Source: Bifidobacterium breve
GTDB taxonomy: Bacteria > Actinomycetota > Thermoleophilia > Solirubrobacterales > Solirubrobacteraceae
Length of the DNA: 64,000 nt
Reading direction: 5' to 3'
Assembly: GCA_945878865.1 (NCBI GenBank)
Contig: CAMCUD010000007.1
Span: 1-64,000 of the forward strand
In this document: piece by piece, positions 50,473 to 58,907 of the stretch
Position numbering within the stretch: position 1 is the stretch's first letter
Layout of the letters: every line of letters starts with the position of its first letter
The notes under the pieces: generated by a model
What the model was told of the DNA's origin: nothing
Seen by the model: the letters and a program-made list of their open reading frames with translations, nothing else
The model's database searches: none
Translations under genes and position numbers: made by a program

Positions 50473-51261
50473 TTGAGGCTGGCAGGGGAACGTGCGACCG
50501 AGTCCGCGAGATTCCGCGCATGGGCGATGACCTCGGGGGGGCAAGGCAACGCTGCGCGCGTCCGGGCCTTGCGGAACGTCCATCGCGGGCGTCCCGCCTT
50601 CGTGATGGGCAACGGGCCGAGCCTCCTGAAGAGCGATCTCGATCGGCTTGCCTCCGAGGTCACCATCGTCAGCAACGCGCACTACCTCATATGGGATCAG
50701 CTTTCGTACGTGCCGACCTATCTCGCCGTAGAGGACCGGCTCGTCGCTGAGGACCGCGCAGACGAGCTGAGGACCTTGAGCGGGATTATCAAGGTGTTCC
50801 CTTTCGACCTTCGCCCGTTTCTGGGTCCCTGCAGACCCGACACGCTGTACCTGAACTTCCCTCGGCAGTACCACCCCTTCCCGCAGTTCTCGTGGGATCT
50901 CGCCCAAAGAGCCTTCTGGGGCGGCACGGTCAGCTTCTTGAACTTGCAGTTGGCCGCGTATCTCGGGTGTGATCCCATCGTCTTGCTCGGTTTCGACCAC
51001 AGCTACGCCGTGCCGGCGCAATCGGAGATCAAGGACTACGTCATTCACTCGACGTCCGAAGACGTGAACCACATTCACCCGAACTACTTCGGTCCTGGCT
51101 ATCGGTGGCATGACCCCGATGTGGCGCGTATGGAGGGGTCGTACATCTGCGCGCGGCAGGCACTGGAGAGCCGGGGCACCCGGGTACTCAACGCGACGGT
51201 AGGCGGGCACCTTGAAGTCTTCGAACGTACGACTCTCGACGAGGTACTTGAAACCGCATGA
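50473..51261 (+). CDS. DUF115/MptE-like protein of a glycan locus
   Basis: A 262-residue protein with the signature FVMGNGPSLLKSDLDRLASE, then TIVSNAHYLIWDQLSYVPTYLAVEDRLV and ACDPIVLLGFDHSY-like block (LGCDPIVLLGFDHSYAV). This is the 6-hydroxymethylpterin pyrophosphokinase MptE-like family, which also includes motility accessory factors and sugar-transfer proteins in surface glycan loci. A role in glycan modification is inferred from neighbours. TTG at 50473 is the longest start; an ATG at 50527 shortens it by 18 residues. It is coupled by ATGA to the oxidoreductase. Confidence 0.75.
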   Translation: MRLAGERATESARFRAWAMTSGGQGNAARVRALRNVHRGRPAFVMGNGPSLLKSDLDRLASEVTIVSNAHYLIWDQLSYVPTYLAVEDRLVAEDRADELRTLSGIIKVFPFDLRPFLGPCRPDTLYLNFPRQYHPFPQFSWDLAQRAFWGGTVSFLNLQLAAYLGCDPIVLLGFDHSYAVPAQSEIKDYVIHSTSEDVNHIHPNYFGPGYRWHDPDVARMEGSYICARQALESRGTRVLNATVGGHLEVFERTTLDEVLETA

Positions 51262-52214
51262 TCAAGGTTGGGCTCGTCGGATGCGGCGCCGTGGTGCACC
51301 GCATGTACACCAAAGGGCTTCTCGGCCGGAGCGCCTATCGGGTCGCGTTCGTCTCGGACCTCGACCCAGCGCAGGCCGCATCAGCCGCCGAGGTCTTTGA
51401 CGCGCAGGCTGTTGACCTAGACGTGCTCGTCGACCAAGCGGATGCGATCGTCGTGTCTCCGCCGCCGGCAACGCACGCCGCACTGGTACGGGCGTGCCTA
51501 CGTCCGGGCCGGACCGTCCTCTGCGAGAAGCCGTACATGACCTCGGGCGTTGATGCCGCGGCTGTCGCAAGAGAGGCAAGCGAGGTCGGAGCCAGCCTCT
51601 ACGTCGGACATTTCAGGCGCGCGTTTCCTCACTTGGCGCTCGCGCAACGTTTGATCGGCCTCGGCTTGATCGGTGACATCACTGGCGTCTCCGCCTGCGA
51701 GGGTGGTCGGTTCACCTGGCGTACGGTGTCGGACTATCCCGTTCGCGACATTCACGGCGGCGTGCTCTGGGACACGGGGTCGCACACGCTGGACATGGCG
51801 CTCTTCGCCTCCGGCCTTGACCGAGTCGCGCCGGATTTCGCGATCGAGGTCCTGCGAGTCGACAAGGACAAGAGCGAGCCAAGCCATGACTTCCTCGCGG
51901 ACTTCCGCCTCGAGATCGCTGGTCGCCCGGTTGACGGACACGTGCACGTGAGTCGTAAGCAGAGCCTGCCCAACCTCATCGAGATCGCCGGTACCCGAGG
52001 CAAGGTGAGCTTCTCGGCTGGCCTCGACGATCGAATTCGCATTACCACGGAGGCCGGGAGCGAGATTGTCAAGGCTGAGCGTGCGTTTGAGGACCTCATG
52101 GAGGGTTTCGACCTTCAGCTGCGCCATGTGCTCTTGAAGGACCGCGATGGGGACTTCGCCGCCGACCGTTTCATCGGACAGGTACGACTGATGGAGGCAC
52201 TCGCCAATGCCTGA
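51258..52214 (+). CDS. Gfo/Idh/MocA-family oxidoreductase
   Basis: A 318-residue NAD(P)-dependent oxidoreductase. VGLVGCGAVVHRMYTKGL is the Rossmann loop, TVLCEKPYMTSG the conserved EKP motif, and DIHGGVLWDTGSHTLDMALF the catalytic GGxLxDxGxHxxD block. It probably oxidises or reduces a nucleotide sugar. Its ATG overlaps the MptE-like stop by four bases and its stop overlaps the epimerase-like start by eight, forming a four-gene plus-strand unit to 54201. Confidence 0.9.
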   Translation: MIKVGLVGCGAVVHRMYTKGLLGRSAYRVAFVSDLDPAQAASAAEVFDAQAVDLDVLVDQADAIVVSPPPATHAALVRACLRPGRTVLCEKPYMTSGVDAAAVAREASEVGASLYVGHFRRAFPHLALAQRLIGLGLIGDITGVSACEGGRFTWRTVSDYPVRDIHGGVLWDTGSHTLDMALFASGLDRVAPDFAIEVLRVDKDKSEPSHDFLADFRLEIAGRPVDGHVHVSRKQSLPNLIEIAGTRGKVSFSAGLDDRIRITTEAGSEIVKAERAFEDLMEGFDLQLRHVLLKDRDGDFAADRFIGQVRLMEALANA

Positions 52215-53277
52215 CAGCATCGCCGTCGTTGGCGCGGCGGGGTTCGTCGGCAGGGAGCTGCTCCGCCAACTTGAGGCGAACGGGACCCCGGCGACCGCGG
52301 TCGTGCGTGGACTACGAGAGCTGTCCCTCGACGGAGAGTTCCACGACGCTCGTTCCCCTGATGAACTCAAGGGAACGCGTTTCGACATCGTCGTGAATCT
52401 CGCATACCCCACCAGCGGTCTTCCGTTCGACCAACCAGGGCTGAACGCCGAGATCCTCCGGACCGTCAAGTCGCTCACGAAACCAGGTGGCCGCCTGATA
52501 CAGGTGAGCACAGCCTCAGTTTTTGGGATGACTCTGGACCGCCCGATTCGAGTCGGCCACGCCCCCACTCTGCGGGATATGCCGTACGTCGAATCTAAGA
52601 TCGAGGCGGAGCACGAGTTCGAGCGAGAGCAGGAGGCGCGCGAGCTCTCACTCGACATTCTTCGGTTGGGCAACGTGTGGGGTGCCGCCTCGGGTGCCTG
52701 GGCGTTACCCATCGTCCAGCGGTTGGTCAGCGGACGGCCTGTCGGTGTGGCCGACGTACCCAGCTTCTCGAACGCGACAGATGTCGTGAACGTCGCGTCG
52801 TACCTCGCCTTCCTCCTCCATCGAGACCACCCACCAGGTGTGCGCTATCACCACCTTGCGGAGTTCTCTCGTGTCACATGGCCCATGTGGATCGATCCGT
52901 TGGCAGATGCCCTTGGGGTCGAGCCAGTGTGGGCCGATCCCTCAACGATCACAGGACCAGCGGGGAATCGCCAAGAGGTCAGAGCTGCGTTGGCGACAAT
53001 CAGCCCGCGAACCGTCTATCGGCGTTTCGCCGCGGAGCGCGCAGTCGGATCATGGACCCGCTCTGCCATTCGCCAGCTTCCCGCAACCGCGCGCGGCAAA
53101 CTCCGGAGCGATCTCGTCTTTGCCAGCGAACCTGCGGTCGAGCGTCTTGAGCAGATTGTGCTGTCGATATTTGCCGGTTATCAGGAGTTTGCGACATCGG
53201 TCGAAGCCGGCTGGAGCCCCCCACTGACTCAGGAAGAGTCTTTGGCGCGTGTGCTCGCCTGGCTCGACCGGCGATAG
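52207..53277 (+). CDS. NAD-dependent epimerase/dehydratase family protein
   Basis: A 356-residue extended SDR-like protein. VVGAAGFVGRELLRQL is the cofactor loop, VVNLAYPTSG the NAG-like block, VSTASVFG the Ser/Thr strand, and MPYVESKIEAE the YxxxK motif (Tyr and Lys kept). Residues beyond 240 diverge from known epimerases. It overlaps the upstream oxidoreductase by eight bases, so both likely act on the same nucleotide-sugar intermediate. The product sugar cannot be predicted. Confidence 0.86.
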   Translation: MPDSIAVVGAAGFVGRELLRQLEANGTPATAVVRGLRELSLDGEFHDARSPDELKGTRFDIVVNLAYPTSGLPFDQPGLNAEILRTVKSLTKPGGRLIQVSTASVFGMTLDRPIRVGHAPTLRDMPYVESKIEAEHEFEREQEARELSLDILRLGNVWGAASGAWALPIVQRLVSGRPVGVADVPSFSNATDVVNVASYLAFLLHRDHPPGVRYHHLAEFSRVTWPMWIDPLADALGVEPVWADPSTITGPAGNRQEVRAALATISPRTVYRRFAAERAVGSWTRSAIRQLPATARGKLRSDLVFASEPAVERLEQIVLSIFAGYQEFATSVEAGWSPPLTQEESLARVLAWLDRR

Positions 53278-53280
53278 ACC

Positions 53281-54201
53281 ATGCGCCTGACCGTCGGGGT
53301 CTGCACTCACAACCCGCACGAGGAGCCGTTTGCGCGCGCGCTGGAGTCGATCTCCTCGCAGGTACAGCGCGATCCCGACGCGGAGTTCCTGGTCGTGGAC
53401 AACAACAGCACACCACCGCTCGAGGCGCGAACCTATCTGAAGCGCTTCCCGATCACACTCTTGCATGAATCCACGCCCGGGCTCACCGCTGCGCGTGAGG
53501 CGATCATCTCCCATGCAACTGGCGAGGTCATCGTATTCGTCGACGACGACAACGTCTTACACGACGACTACCTTCAGCTCGTCAGGGACGCATTTATGAG
53601 CGACTCGAACCTCGGCTTACTGGGTGGTGCGGTGGTTCCCGAGTACGAGGTGACACCGCCTCCGTGGATGACCGGGTTGGAAGACTCCCTTGCGATCCGA
53701 CCCTATCCGCCGGATCTGCGAGTCAGGGTGACGACGCTCGGCTGGTCGGAGCACTTCCCAATCGGTGCTGGGATGAGTGTCCGGCGGAGCTTGGCCGAGG
53801 CTTACGTGGCCGACTGCGCCGCGACCACGAGGATCCAAGGCCGAAGGGGGTCCGCCTTGTCATCGGGCGAAGATCTGGACCTCGGTTTGTTCGTCTTATC
53901 ACAGGGCCGCGCGCTCGCCGTGGACGGGCGACTGCGGCTTACGCATATCATCGGCGCTCGCCGGATCCAAAGCGACTATCTGCAGTCGCTCGCAACCGCA
54001 AACATGCGGAGCTCATGGGAGCTTGAGCGGAAATGGGCTCCGCGATTAGGCCGCCGTGTCTTCCCGATGTTCGGGATACCGCTACCGGTTCTCGTCGCGC
54101 GGATCGTGGTGCTCACGGCCCTTAGCCCTGTATCGCCGCGGTATCGCGTCAGGCGCCGCGTGTATGGCGCGCTGCTCCGTGCGAAGTTCGGCCGTCTCTG
54201 A
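53281..54201 (+). CDS. Family 2 glycosyltransferase
   Basis: A 306-residue GT-A enzyme. LTVGVCTHNPHEEPFARAL, EFLVVDNNSTPP, GLTAAREAIISHATGEVIVFVDDDNVLHDDYL and GAGMSVRRSL are the GT2 blocks, with DDDN as the metal site. A C-terminal amphipathic or membrane-associated stretch (PLPVLVARIVVLTALSPV) is present. ATG three bases after the previous stop. It converges with the FkbM-like gene, four bases apart. Confidence 0.9.
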   Translation: MRLTVGVCTHNPHEEPFARALESISSQVQRDPDAEFLVVDNNSTPPLEARTYLKRFPITLLHESTPGLTAAREAIISHATGEVIVFVDDDNVLHDDYLQLVRDAFMSDSNLGLLGGAVVPEYEVTPPPWMTGLEDSLAIRPYPPDLRVRVTTLGWSEHFPIGAGMSVRRSLAEAYVADCAATTRIQGRRGSALSSGEDLDLGLFVLSQGRALAVDGRLRLTHIIGARRIQSDYLQSLATANMRSSWELERKWAPRLGRRVFPMFGIPLPVLVARIVVLTALSPVSPRYRVRRRVYGALLRAKFGRL

Positions 54202-54205
54202 GCGT

Positions 54206-55087
54206 TCAGACCTCGACCCAGGGCATGTTCTGCACGAGCGGGAACCGGTCAGCCATCCCCTGCCTTGTCTTCGGATGGCCGAAGCAGTCACCGACCGGGA
54301 CCTCCGGGAAATGGTCAACGCCGACATCTTCACGCAGGTAGAACGCGTTGAAGCCGTATCGGTTGACACCGACGAGCCGGTATCCCTTCCGCTTGCCCAG
54401 CTTGGTGAACGCGCTAAGGGACGCACCGGCGAAGTTCGGCATCGAACCCGTCATGGAGTGCGCACCCGCTGTGAAATCGTCGGCATAGGGCACTGTCCAC
54501 GAGCGTTCCGGACCGAGAATGTCCTGGTACTCGAGAACGACGACGCGAGGGCTGATCGCCGTGATGGACTCCCAGATCCAATAGTCGACGCCGTCGAGGT
54601 CGAGCGAGAGGAGATCCACGTCACCCGAGAAGCCGTTCGAGTAGATGAGGTCGTTGACCCCATCCCGTGTGACCCATCCTTGAACGACCTTCGGCGGGAA
54701 GATATGCGTGAGGCGGTGTCGTGAATAGAACCGCTGCCCCTTTGCGACGTGAATCGGATCGCCGTCGATCAGCAGGGCATGCCACCCGTGATTGATGACC
54801 AGGTTCGCAGCGTTGCACTCGATGCCGTCCCCGGCGCATATCTCGACCGCCTGCCGGTTAGTCGTCCCGATGATCGAGAAGAGGTACAAGAGGATGCCGT
54901 CCTCGTCGGTCTGCGAATAGACAGAGAATCCGAAGTCGCTGATCGGGCGGCCGCGCAGTGACGCGGCATGCTGACGCCACAGTTCCGACAGCGCCTTTTG
55001 CGAACCGATATCTGGTCCGTTCGGCTCCCGCGCCAGCGCGAGCGCGACCCGAAGTCGATCCTTGACCTGCCTTGCCCTCTGCCGCAT
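54206..55087 (-). CDS. FkbM-like methyltransferase-fold protein
   Basis: A 293-residue protein. FGFSVYSQTDEDGILLYLFSIIG, AVEICAGDGIECNAANLVINHGWHALLIDGD and VDLLSLDLDGVDYWIWESI follow the pattern of FkbM-related methyltransferases found beside glycosyltransferases (E-x-G-x-GDG...N...GW...IDGD). The SAM loop is ICAGDGIECN. It may act on a sugar or a glycolipid. ATG at 55087 preceded by TAGGGT at eight bases; a longer frame to 55243 is unlikely because it runs through the hairpin and the upstream gene end. Confidence 0.8.
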   Translation of the reverse strand: MRQRARQVKDRLRVALALAREPNGPDIGSQKALSELWRQHAASLRGRPISDFGFSVYSQTDEDGILLYLFSIIGTTNRQAVEICAGDGIECNAANLVINHGWHALLIDGDPIHVAKGQRFYSRHRLTHIFPPKVVQGWVTRDGVNDLIYSNGFSGDVDLLSLDLDGVDYWIWESITAISPRVVVLEYQDILGPERSWTVPYADDFTAGAHSMTGSMPNFAGASLSAFTKLGKRKGYRLVGVNRYGFNAFYLREDVGVDHFPEVPVGDCFGHPKTRQGMADRFPLVQNMPWVEV

Positions 55088-55095
55088 GGCGGCGA

Positions 55096-55101
55096 ACCCT
55101 A
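55096..55101 (-). promoter_or_regulatory. Putative -10 box of FkbM-like gene
   Basis: TAGGGT eight bases before the ATG at 55087, just downstream of a terminator-like hairpin. Confidence 0.4.
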
Positions 55102-55120
55102 GAGCATCTCTGCCGAGCGT

Positions 55121-55141
55121 TCTCCGACCGGTGGTCGGAGA
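55121..55141 (-). terminator. Perfect nine-bp hairpin after GT2 gene
   Basis: TCTCCGACC and its exact complement flank the three-base loop GGT. It begins five bases past the stop of the minus-strand glycosyltransferase (55146) and lies just upstream of the next gene promoter. No U-tract. Confidence 0.6.
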
Positions 55142-55145
55142 TCCG

Positions 55146-56114
55146 TCAGCCGAGTTCAGCAGAGTCGAGCGGAGTGTCGTAGTCCACGCGACGAGCTTCG
55201 CCAAGGGCCTCCGTCTGCCCAGTCGCGCTTGGAGCCGAGGCATCGGGGTAGAAGAAGCGGCGCTTCAGTAGCGCCGTGACCGGCCCCTGCTGCGCGAACC
55301 CCTGATACGTGCCGTAGAACTGAGCGACACGGAACGTCGGGATGTCCAAGGCATGCCGTCGAAGACCGCCCGCTTTATTCGCGGCCACGTAGTCACTGAC
55401 GATGTTTGCAACCGCCAGCCGCGCCGCGTCAAGTGACGACATGCGCTGCTCGTCGTAGATCTGCTTGTGCGCAATCGCCTCGCGTCGATACCTGTTGACG
55501 ACCTGAGCGAACCGTTCTTCGTGCACATGGACGACAGGCGCCTCCGCTACATAGGACAACACGTGCCCAGAGTCGATCGCCCGCTTTGCCCAGTCGAGGT
55601 CTTCAAGTCCAGTGAGATGTTCGTCGTAACGGATTTCGTCCCACACTGTGCGCCGGATAGCGGCGTTTGCGTTGTTACAGAACGGATGGCGCTGTCGCCG
55701 CACGGACTCAGTTGGGAACCACCGTGCAAAGAGCCGTTCCTCTGAGAACCGGACGTCTGGGGGCCCGCACTGACGGCCGTATGTGAGTGCAACGTCGTCG
55801 GCTTCGAACGGCGCACACATGAGATCCAGCCAGGAGTCGTACACCGGGTAGCAGTGCGCGCTAATGAAGACAGCGATGTCGGAACTCGAAGCCTCGACGC
55901 CGAGATTGCAGGCCCGGCCAAACGAGAAGTCCTCCTGAGCGATGTGGACGACCTCGACCGGGAACGCAGACGCGATCGAGATCGTGGCATCAGTTGAACC
56001 CGAGTCCACGACGATGATCTCGTCAGGGCGCCGCCGCTGGCGCACCAAGCCCGTGAGCAGGCGCCCGATATGCGCCTCCTCGTTGTAGCAACGGATGACA
56101 ACTGCGGCGGTCAC
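55146..56114 (-). CDS. Family 2 glycosyltransferase, rhamnosyltransferase-like
   Basis: A 322-residue GT-A enzyme. AVVIRCYNEEAHIGRLLTGLVRQ, EIIVVDSGSTD, FSFGRACNLGVE and the SAHCYPVYDSWL region, where SAHC replaces a classical DxD, follow the pattern of rhamnosyltransferase-type GT2 proteins. HPFCNNANAAIRR and LEDLDWAKRAID are the acceptor-side motifs. GTG start. It is followed by a nine-bp hairpin. Confidence 0.88.
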   Translation of the reverse strand: MTAAVVIRCYNEEAHIGRLLTGLVRQRRRPDEIIVVDSGSTDATISIASAFPVEVVHIAQEDFSFGRACNLGVEASSSDIAVFISAHCYPVYDSWLDLMCAPFEADDVALTYGRQCGPPDVRFSEERLFARWFPTESVRRQRHPFCNNANAAIRRTVWDEIRYDEHLTGLEDLDWAKRAIDSGHVLSYVAEAPVVHVHEERFAQVVNRYRREAIAHKQIYDEQRMSSLDAARLAVANIVSDYVAANKAGGLRRHALDIPTFRVAQFYGTYQGFAQQGPVTALLKRRFFYPDASAPSATGQTEALGEARRVDYDTPLDSAELG

Positions 56115-56141
56115 GCGCCCGATGGTAGAGCGCGCTGCGCG

Positions 56142-56537
56142 CTATCGACAGTCCTGCACGGTGGGCGTCGACCGCTCGCCGCGGTCCACGACTACTGGCT
56201 TGCCATTCTTGAGGACGAGCTGTCCCTCCGGCTGTGTGCGCGCACCGATTGTTCGCGTCTCGCAGTCCTCTCGAGCTGCGGCATCGTCTCCGCCGCCGGC
56301 TGCCAGAGGCCCGGAGCCGCTGAGCGTGGCAACGATCACGACAGCTGCGAGGGCGCCACTCAGACCGAGCGCGCCCCCGAAGACCCGGCGCGAGCGACGA
56401 GATGTTGACGAGCGGCCCAGGAGCGTCCGTTCGATTCGACCCATGGTGATCTCGTCCAGCGTCGGCCGAGCTGCAACCAGCAGGCGCTCGACGTCGGGAT
56501 CAAGGTCGGATCGCTGAGCTGGGTCTTTGTCGGACAT
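56142..56537 (-). CDS. Single-pass membrane protein of unknown function
   Basis: A 131-residue protein. A cytoplasmic N-terminal part (1-50) holds the helical segment VERLLVAARPTLDEITMGRIERTLLG. One membrane helix (about 54-72) and an outer part with two cysteines follow. This layout resembles small anti-sigma or receptor-like membrane proteins, but no zinc-binding HxxxCxxC motif is seen. ATG with GAGGGG six bases upstream. It diverges from the glycoside hydrolase gene, with an inverted repeat in the gap. Confidence 0.7.
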   Translation of the reverse strand: MSDKDPAQRSDLDPDVERLLVAARPTLDEITMGRIERTLLGRSSTSRRSRRVFGGALGLSGALAAVVIVATLSGSGPLAAGGGDDAAAREDCETRTIGARTQPEGQLVLKNGKPVVVDRGERSTPTVQDCR

Positions 56538-56568
56538 TCAAACCCCTCTACGTCCGAGGATTCGCCAA

Positions 56569-56594
56569 CCTGACAAACCCCGGCACATGTCAGG
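56569..56594. promoter_or_regulatory. Operator-like repeat CCTGACA-N12-TGTCAGG
   Basis: Two seven-base arms in perfect inverted order, 12 bases apart (19 base pairs centre to centre, close to two helical turns). They lie in the 88-base gap between the membrane protein and the glycoside hydrolase genes. The right arm covers the -35 position of the TATACG promoter. Confidence 0.55.
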
Positions 56595-56612
56595 ATCGCG
56601 CTGCGCGGGGCG

Positions 56613-56618
56613 TATACG
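56613..56618 (+). promoter_or_regulatory. Putative -10 box of glycoside hydrolase gene
   Basis: TATACG seven bases before the ATG at 56626. The expected -35 position overlaps the right arm of the inverted repeat at 56588-56594. Confidence 0.45.
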
Positions 56619-56625
56619 CACTCTG

Positions 56626-58068
56626 ATGTCTGCCATTCGTCGCGGCCTCGTCGTCTGCATCCTGTCCCTCACGCCCGCGCTCATCGTTCCGAACGGGGCG
56701 CATGCGATGGAGCTGGGGTTCACCGACCAGGGTCTGGTCCAGCTGCCGAACCCTGCGGACACGCAAGCGGGGCTCCAGAACGCGACACGAGCGGGTGGGA
56801 CCGTGTGGCGGTTCTATGTGCGGTGGAGTGTTATCGCCCCGAGGCGGCCGCAGACCACCACTGATGCGACGGACCCTTCCTGGTCTGGCTACAACTGGGC
56901 ACGAGTCGATGCAACCTTGCGGGAGATCGCTGCGGCGGGACAGCAGCCCTTGCCTTTCATCGCCGGAGCGCCCGCATGGGCCGAGGGACCGAACCGCCCG
57001 GACACGAGCGAGGCACCATCTGGGACTTGGCGACCTTCGCCCTCTGACTTCAGATCTTTCGCCGTGGCAATGGCCAAGCGCTACTCGGGGACGTTCCCAG
57101 ACCCGCTTACGCCCGGTGCGACCCTGCCCGCGATCACGACGTGGCAGGCATGGAACGAGCCCAACCTGTCGGTCGACCTCACCCCCCAGTGGACCCGCAC
57201 GGCCAGCGGCTGGAAAGCGGCCAGCCCAGGCATCTACAGGAAGCTGCTCAACGCGTTCTACGCCGGTGTCAAGAGCGTTCGCCCAGACAATCTCGTGGTG
57301 ACCGCAGGGACCGGCCCGTACGGCGATCTGAACGAGGGAGACGCGCGGATGCCCCCCGTCAGGTTCTGGCGGGAGCTCCTGTGCGTCGGCAAGGGCGCGA
57401 GGCCGAAAGCGCGTCGCTGCGCCAAGGTCTCGTTTGACGCCATCGCCCACCACCCGTACCCGATCGGCCCGCCGCGCCGAACGGCGCGCAACGCTGACGA
57501 CGCCGTCGTTCCGGATGTTCGCAAGATCACTCGACTTGTCGGCCCCGCCCTGCGAGCCGGGACAATTCGACCGCGGAAGAGCAAGCCTCTCTGGATCACC
57601 GAGATCTCCTGGGACAGCTCACCGGATCCGGACGGGCTGCCACTTGCCGAGCAGGCGACCTACCTCGAAGGCGCGCTCTACGTCCTCTACCAGCAGGGTG
57701 CCGACGTTGTGACGTGGTTCAACCTGCGCGATGATGCCCCTACGCCTAGCTACGCCGCCACCTATCAGTCCGGCATCTTCCTGCGCGGAGCCTCGCCGTC
57801 GGAGGACACGCCCAAGCCTGCTTACACGGCGTTTCGGTTTCCTTTCACCGCCTATCGCAACAGCGGTATCGCTCGCCTCTGGGGCATGGCTCCTGCTGCT
57901 GGCGTGAGCGTGACCGTGCAAGCTCAACGCGGGAACCAATGGGTTACCGCGGCGACACTCCGCGCAAGGGGCGACCGAACGTTCACCGGACGACTCCGGG
58001 TCGGCCCGAATACGAACCTCCGCGCGACGACGGGCACAGATACGAGCCTTGTCTGGAGGACCCAGTGA
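56626..58068 (+). CDS. Secreted glycoside hydrolase, PslG/GH39-like clan A fold
   Basis: A 480-residue exported TIM-barrel hydrolase. A signal peptide covers 1-27 (cleavage near AHA-M). Catalytic acid/base Glu178 lies in the WNEPN motif and nucleophile Glu326 in WITEISW, at the ends of strands 4 and 7 as in clan GH-A. The C-terminal 70 residues look like a small beta domain. PslG-type enzymes cut the exopolysaccharide of their own locus, so this enzyme may trim the glycan made here. ATG with TATACG seven bases upstream. Its stop overlaps the next gene by four bases. Confidence 0.87.
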   Translation: MSAIRRGLVVCILSLTPALIVPNGAHAMELGFTDQGLVQLPNPADTQAGLQNATRAGGTVWRFYVRWSVIAPRRPQTTTDATDPSWSGYNWARVDATLREIAAAGQQPLPFIAGAPAWAEGPNRPDTSEAPSGTWRPSPSDFRSFAVAMAKRYSGTFPDPLTPGATLPAITTWQAWNEPNLSVDLTPQWTRTASGWKAASPGIYRKLLNAFYAGVKSVRPDNLVVTAGTGPYGDLNEGDARMPPVRFWRELLCVGKGARPKARRCAKVSFDAIAHHPYPIGPPRRTARNADDAVVPDVRKITRLVGPALRAGTIRPRKSKPLWITEISWDSSPDPDGLPLAEQATYLEGALYVLYQQGADVVTWFNLRDDAPTPSYAATYQSGIFLRGASPSEDTPKPAYTAFRFPFTAYRNSGIARLWGMAPAAGVSVTVQAQRGNQWVTAATLRARGDRTFTGRLRVGPNTNLRATTGTDTSLVWRTQ

Positions 58069-58907
58069 GCATTCGAAGTCGTCTGCACCGCGTTTTTCGA
58101 GACACAGAAGAGGAGAACCGGCAGACGCTGCTCGCGACGCTCCCCCGCCACGTCGACGGGCCGATGCTCGACATCGGCCCGCACAAGGGCGAGCTGACGG
58201 TCGCCGTTGCCGAGCACGTCGGCGCCGACGGGATCTTCGGCGTCGAGCTCATCGGCGATCACATCCCTGCCGCGCGGGAGAAGGGCATCGATGTCGTCCA
58301 GGGCGACGTCGACCAGGGTCTCCCCTTCGCCGATGAGCAGTTCGCCTTCGTCTTCGCCAACCAAGTCATCGAGCACGTTCGCCGCACCGACGTCTTCCTG
58401 CGGGAGATCCGCCGGGTGCTGCGCCCGGATGGCCTGGCGATGATCTCGACGAACAACATGGCGTCGTGGCACAACATCGTTTCGCTGGCGCTCGGGTTTC
58501 AACCACCGCCGATGCACATCAGCGACGAAGTCATCGTGGGCAACCCGCTCAACCCCGAGGCCGGCCTCGCGCATGAGGATCTCGGTCGCACGCACCTGCG
58601 TCTCTTCACGACGCGGGCCCTCGTCGAGCTCGCCGCCTACCACGGGCTCGAGGCGGTCCACACCGAGACGGTCGGCTATTACCCCCTGCCGCCCAGGCTC
58701 GCGCGGCGTGTCGTGAAGTACGACCAGCGCCACGGGGCGTTCACCGTCGCCGTCCTTCGCCCCTCGGAGGTCGCGCCGTCTGTGATCGCCGCGACGCCTG
58801 AGGGTGTCGTCTCCCCCCTGCCGCTGGGCGCGCAGGAGCCGCCGCTGGTCGACGCGCGCGCGACGATGCCGGTCGCCGAGCCGGGGGCCGACGCGAAGTC
58901 CGCATGA
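58065..58907 (+). CDS. Class I SAM-dependent methyltransferase
   Basis: A 280-residue methyltransferase. PMLDIGPHKGELTVAVAEHV is the SAM loop (G-P-H for the usual GxG), GVELIGDHIPAAREKGIDVVQGDVDQGLPF the second strand, and FANQVIEHVRRTDVFLREIRRVLRPDGLAMIST the UbiE/UbiG-like region. Substrate unknown; a sugar or lipid-linked glycan is likely from context. The GTG has GGAGG upstream and overlaps the hydrolase stop by four bases (GTGA). Confidence 0.88.
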   Translation: MSIRSRLHRVFRDTEEENRQTLLATLPRHVDGPMLDIGPHKGELTVAVAEHVGADGIFGVELIGDHIPAAREKGIDVVQGDVDQGLPFADEQFAFVFANQVIEHVRRTDVFLREIRRVLRPDGLAMISTNNMASWHNIVSLALGFQPPPMHISDEVIVGNPLNPEAGLAHEDLGRTHLRLFTTRALVELAAYHGLEAVHTETVGYYPLPPRLARRVVKYDQRHGAFTVAVLRPSEVAPSVIAATPEGVVSPLPLGAQEPPLVDARATMPVAEPGADAKSA

